A DNA stretch of 64,000 bases from Galaxea fascicularis (taxonomy: Eukaryota; Cnidaria; Anthozoa; Scleractinia; Euphylliidae): NCBI GenBank assembly GCA_948470475.1, contig OX419335.1:30468262-30532261 (forward strand), read 5' to 3'. How positions within the stretch are numbered: position 1 is the first letter of the stretch; every line of letters begins with the position of its first letter. Made by a program: the position numbers and the translations under genes. This document shows, in pieces, positions 63,031 through 64,000 of the stretch. The notes beneath the pieces were generated by a model. It was not told the DNA's origin, ran no database searches, and was given only the letters and a program-made list of their open reading frames with translations.

Positions 63031-64000
63031 GTGGGAAGATTACTGACATTTTCACCTCGAAAGACGAAAACCTTTGAGCAGTAAAATCCATTATTTTTTG
63101 AGCTTGGGAAAATGCAGTGTTTCTAAGGCAAAGTAGCAGAAGTAGAACGTTAAAGACCGAGTGGGGCACGGAAAGATGTGCAGAAAATTAAACGCCCCTT
63201 TCACGCTCTCGAACCTACCAGCCTCTTAATTTAAACATAAAACTCGTTGGGCTCAGTTTCTTGCGTTCATGCCCCATACAGACGCTTTGTATAATCTTGC
63301 TATACTTTCCCAGGTAAGAAATAACTGATTTTTCTACACAACCTTCTATTCACTGAAAATGTTTCTGACGGGTGGTGTGTATCACTAACTCTATTTTATT
63401 TGTGACGATTACATTTTCGTTGACTCGAGCTTCTTTTTGGGTTACACAGCTGGCAGTAAAGGAATAAATTTTAGTTAAAGGGGCTCTGGCTTTTGTGCCG
63501 GACCTTTGTATACTGTTATCTAACAATTATCCACGTAATGGTCATAGGCGCTCAAGGGTGGGGGGCTGCAGGCCCCCCAGCTGCGGAAATTATGTAATTT
63601 TTCGGGCAAAACGCTCTTGATTCGGGCAACGACACCTGGGAAAAACATTATAAAATACTGCTGTTGGCGTGATTTCCAATGATAGTAGTTTCATTAGATG
63701 CGAAAATGGTGAACGTCTCCGTTTGGATCCCGATTTCAACTCTCTCGCTTTCGAGCAAGAAAGTTATCGAGCCCCCCCTCCCCCCCGTGTCTGAAGGTGC
63801 CCGTACGCCTATGGTAATGATAAAGAGTTCTTCTGCAGCAGCGCCATTTTAGTCAAGTTGTCAAATAAAAACCGAAGGGCACGTATTTGAAATATGGAAC
63901 TCAAAAGATTATAGTTGTTCCTGATTCTCTAGAATGCAACATGACAGGATCGCTGCCACTTTGTGTTTGCAATGTGGCTTAGCTATTATTTGCGCCTATG
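63031..64000 (+). other. intron after exon 41 (runs off the window)
   Basis: No further exon recognised before the edge. Contains one MITE-like repeat at 63540-63820. Confidence 0.7.
63540..63820. mobile_element. MITE-like repeat with (g)n/(c)n-containing ends
   Basis: Left gtcataggcgctcaagggtg then gggggctgcaggcccccc; right cccccctcccccccgtgtct then gtacgcctatgg. Ends are imperfect inverted repeats (cataggcg / cgcctatg), bordered by gtaatg on both sides. Confidence 0.5.

Overview
This is eukaryotic DNA. It has AT-rich introns with GT..AG junctions, many interspersed retroelements and MITEs, and no operon-like packing. The repeat mixture (L1-, L2- and CR1-like LINEs, Gypsy, DIRS, Penelope, many tRNA-derived SINEs and fold-back MITEs), together with a well-conserved RNF213 gene, points to a cnidarian, probably a stony coral. 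That assignment is inference.

The window holds one host gene, on the + strand: an RNF213 (mysterin)-type giant AAA+ ATPase / E3 ubiquitin ligase. I could chain 41 exons (11155-63030) by consensus splice sites and compatible phases. They give one uninterrupted reading frame of 2816 codons, which still ends in an open exon. This corresponds to roughly the N-terminal half of the ~5200-residue vertebrate protein: disordered N-terminus, CBM20-like carbohydrate-binding module, long helical stalk, the AAA2-type P-loop, the complete Walker A/B pair of the first active AAA unit (AAA3 in structural numbering) and the Walker A of the next (AAA4). The remaining AAA units, the RING and the RZ finger must lie beyond the right edge.

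Layout. 1-10450: no host gene; a wreck of SINEs, an antisense L1-like LINE (about 1740-7005) broken by other insertions, and a DIRS-like element (about 7100-10430) split by an L2-like LINE. 10550-11257: probable promoter, 5'UTR and first coding exon. 11258-18822: intron 1, with a MULE-like element (9-bp TSD) that carries a pogo-type MITE and a young, nearly intact Gypsy element with 130-bp LTRs. 18823-45025: exons 2-30, with introns holding MITEs, fold-backs and Penelope fragments. 45026-52495: a 7.5-kb intron filled with nested repeats (fold-backs, LINE, SINE, Gypsy remnant). 52496-63030: exons 31-41, interrupted by a second cluster of antisense LINE fragments and SINEs. 63031-64000: intron.

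No other host gene, CRISPR array or functional tRNA gene was found. The tRNA-like stretches are SINE heads. Every repeat inside the gene lies in an intron, and the frame is never damaged, so the gene appears functional.
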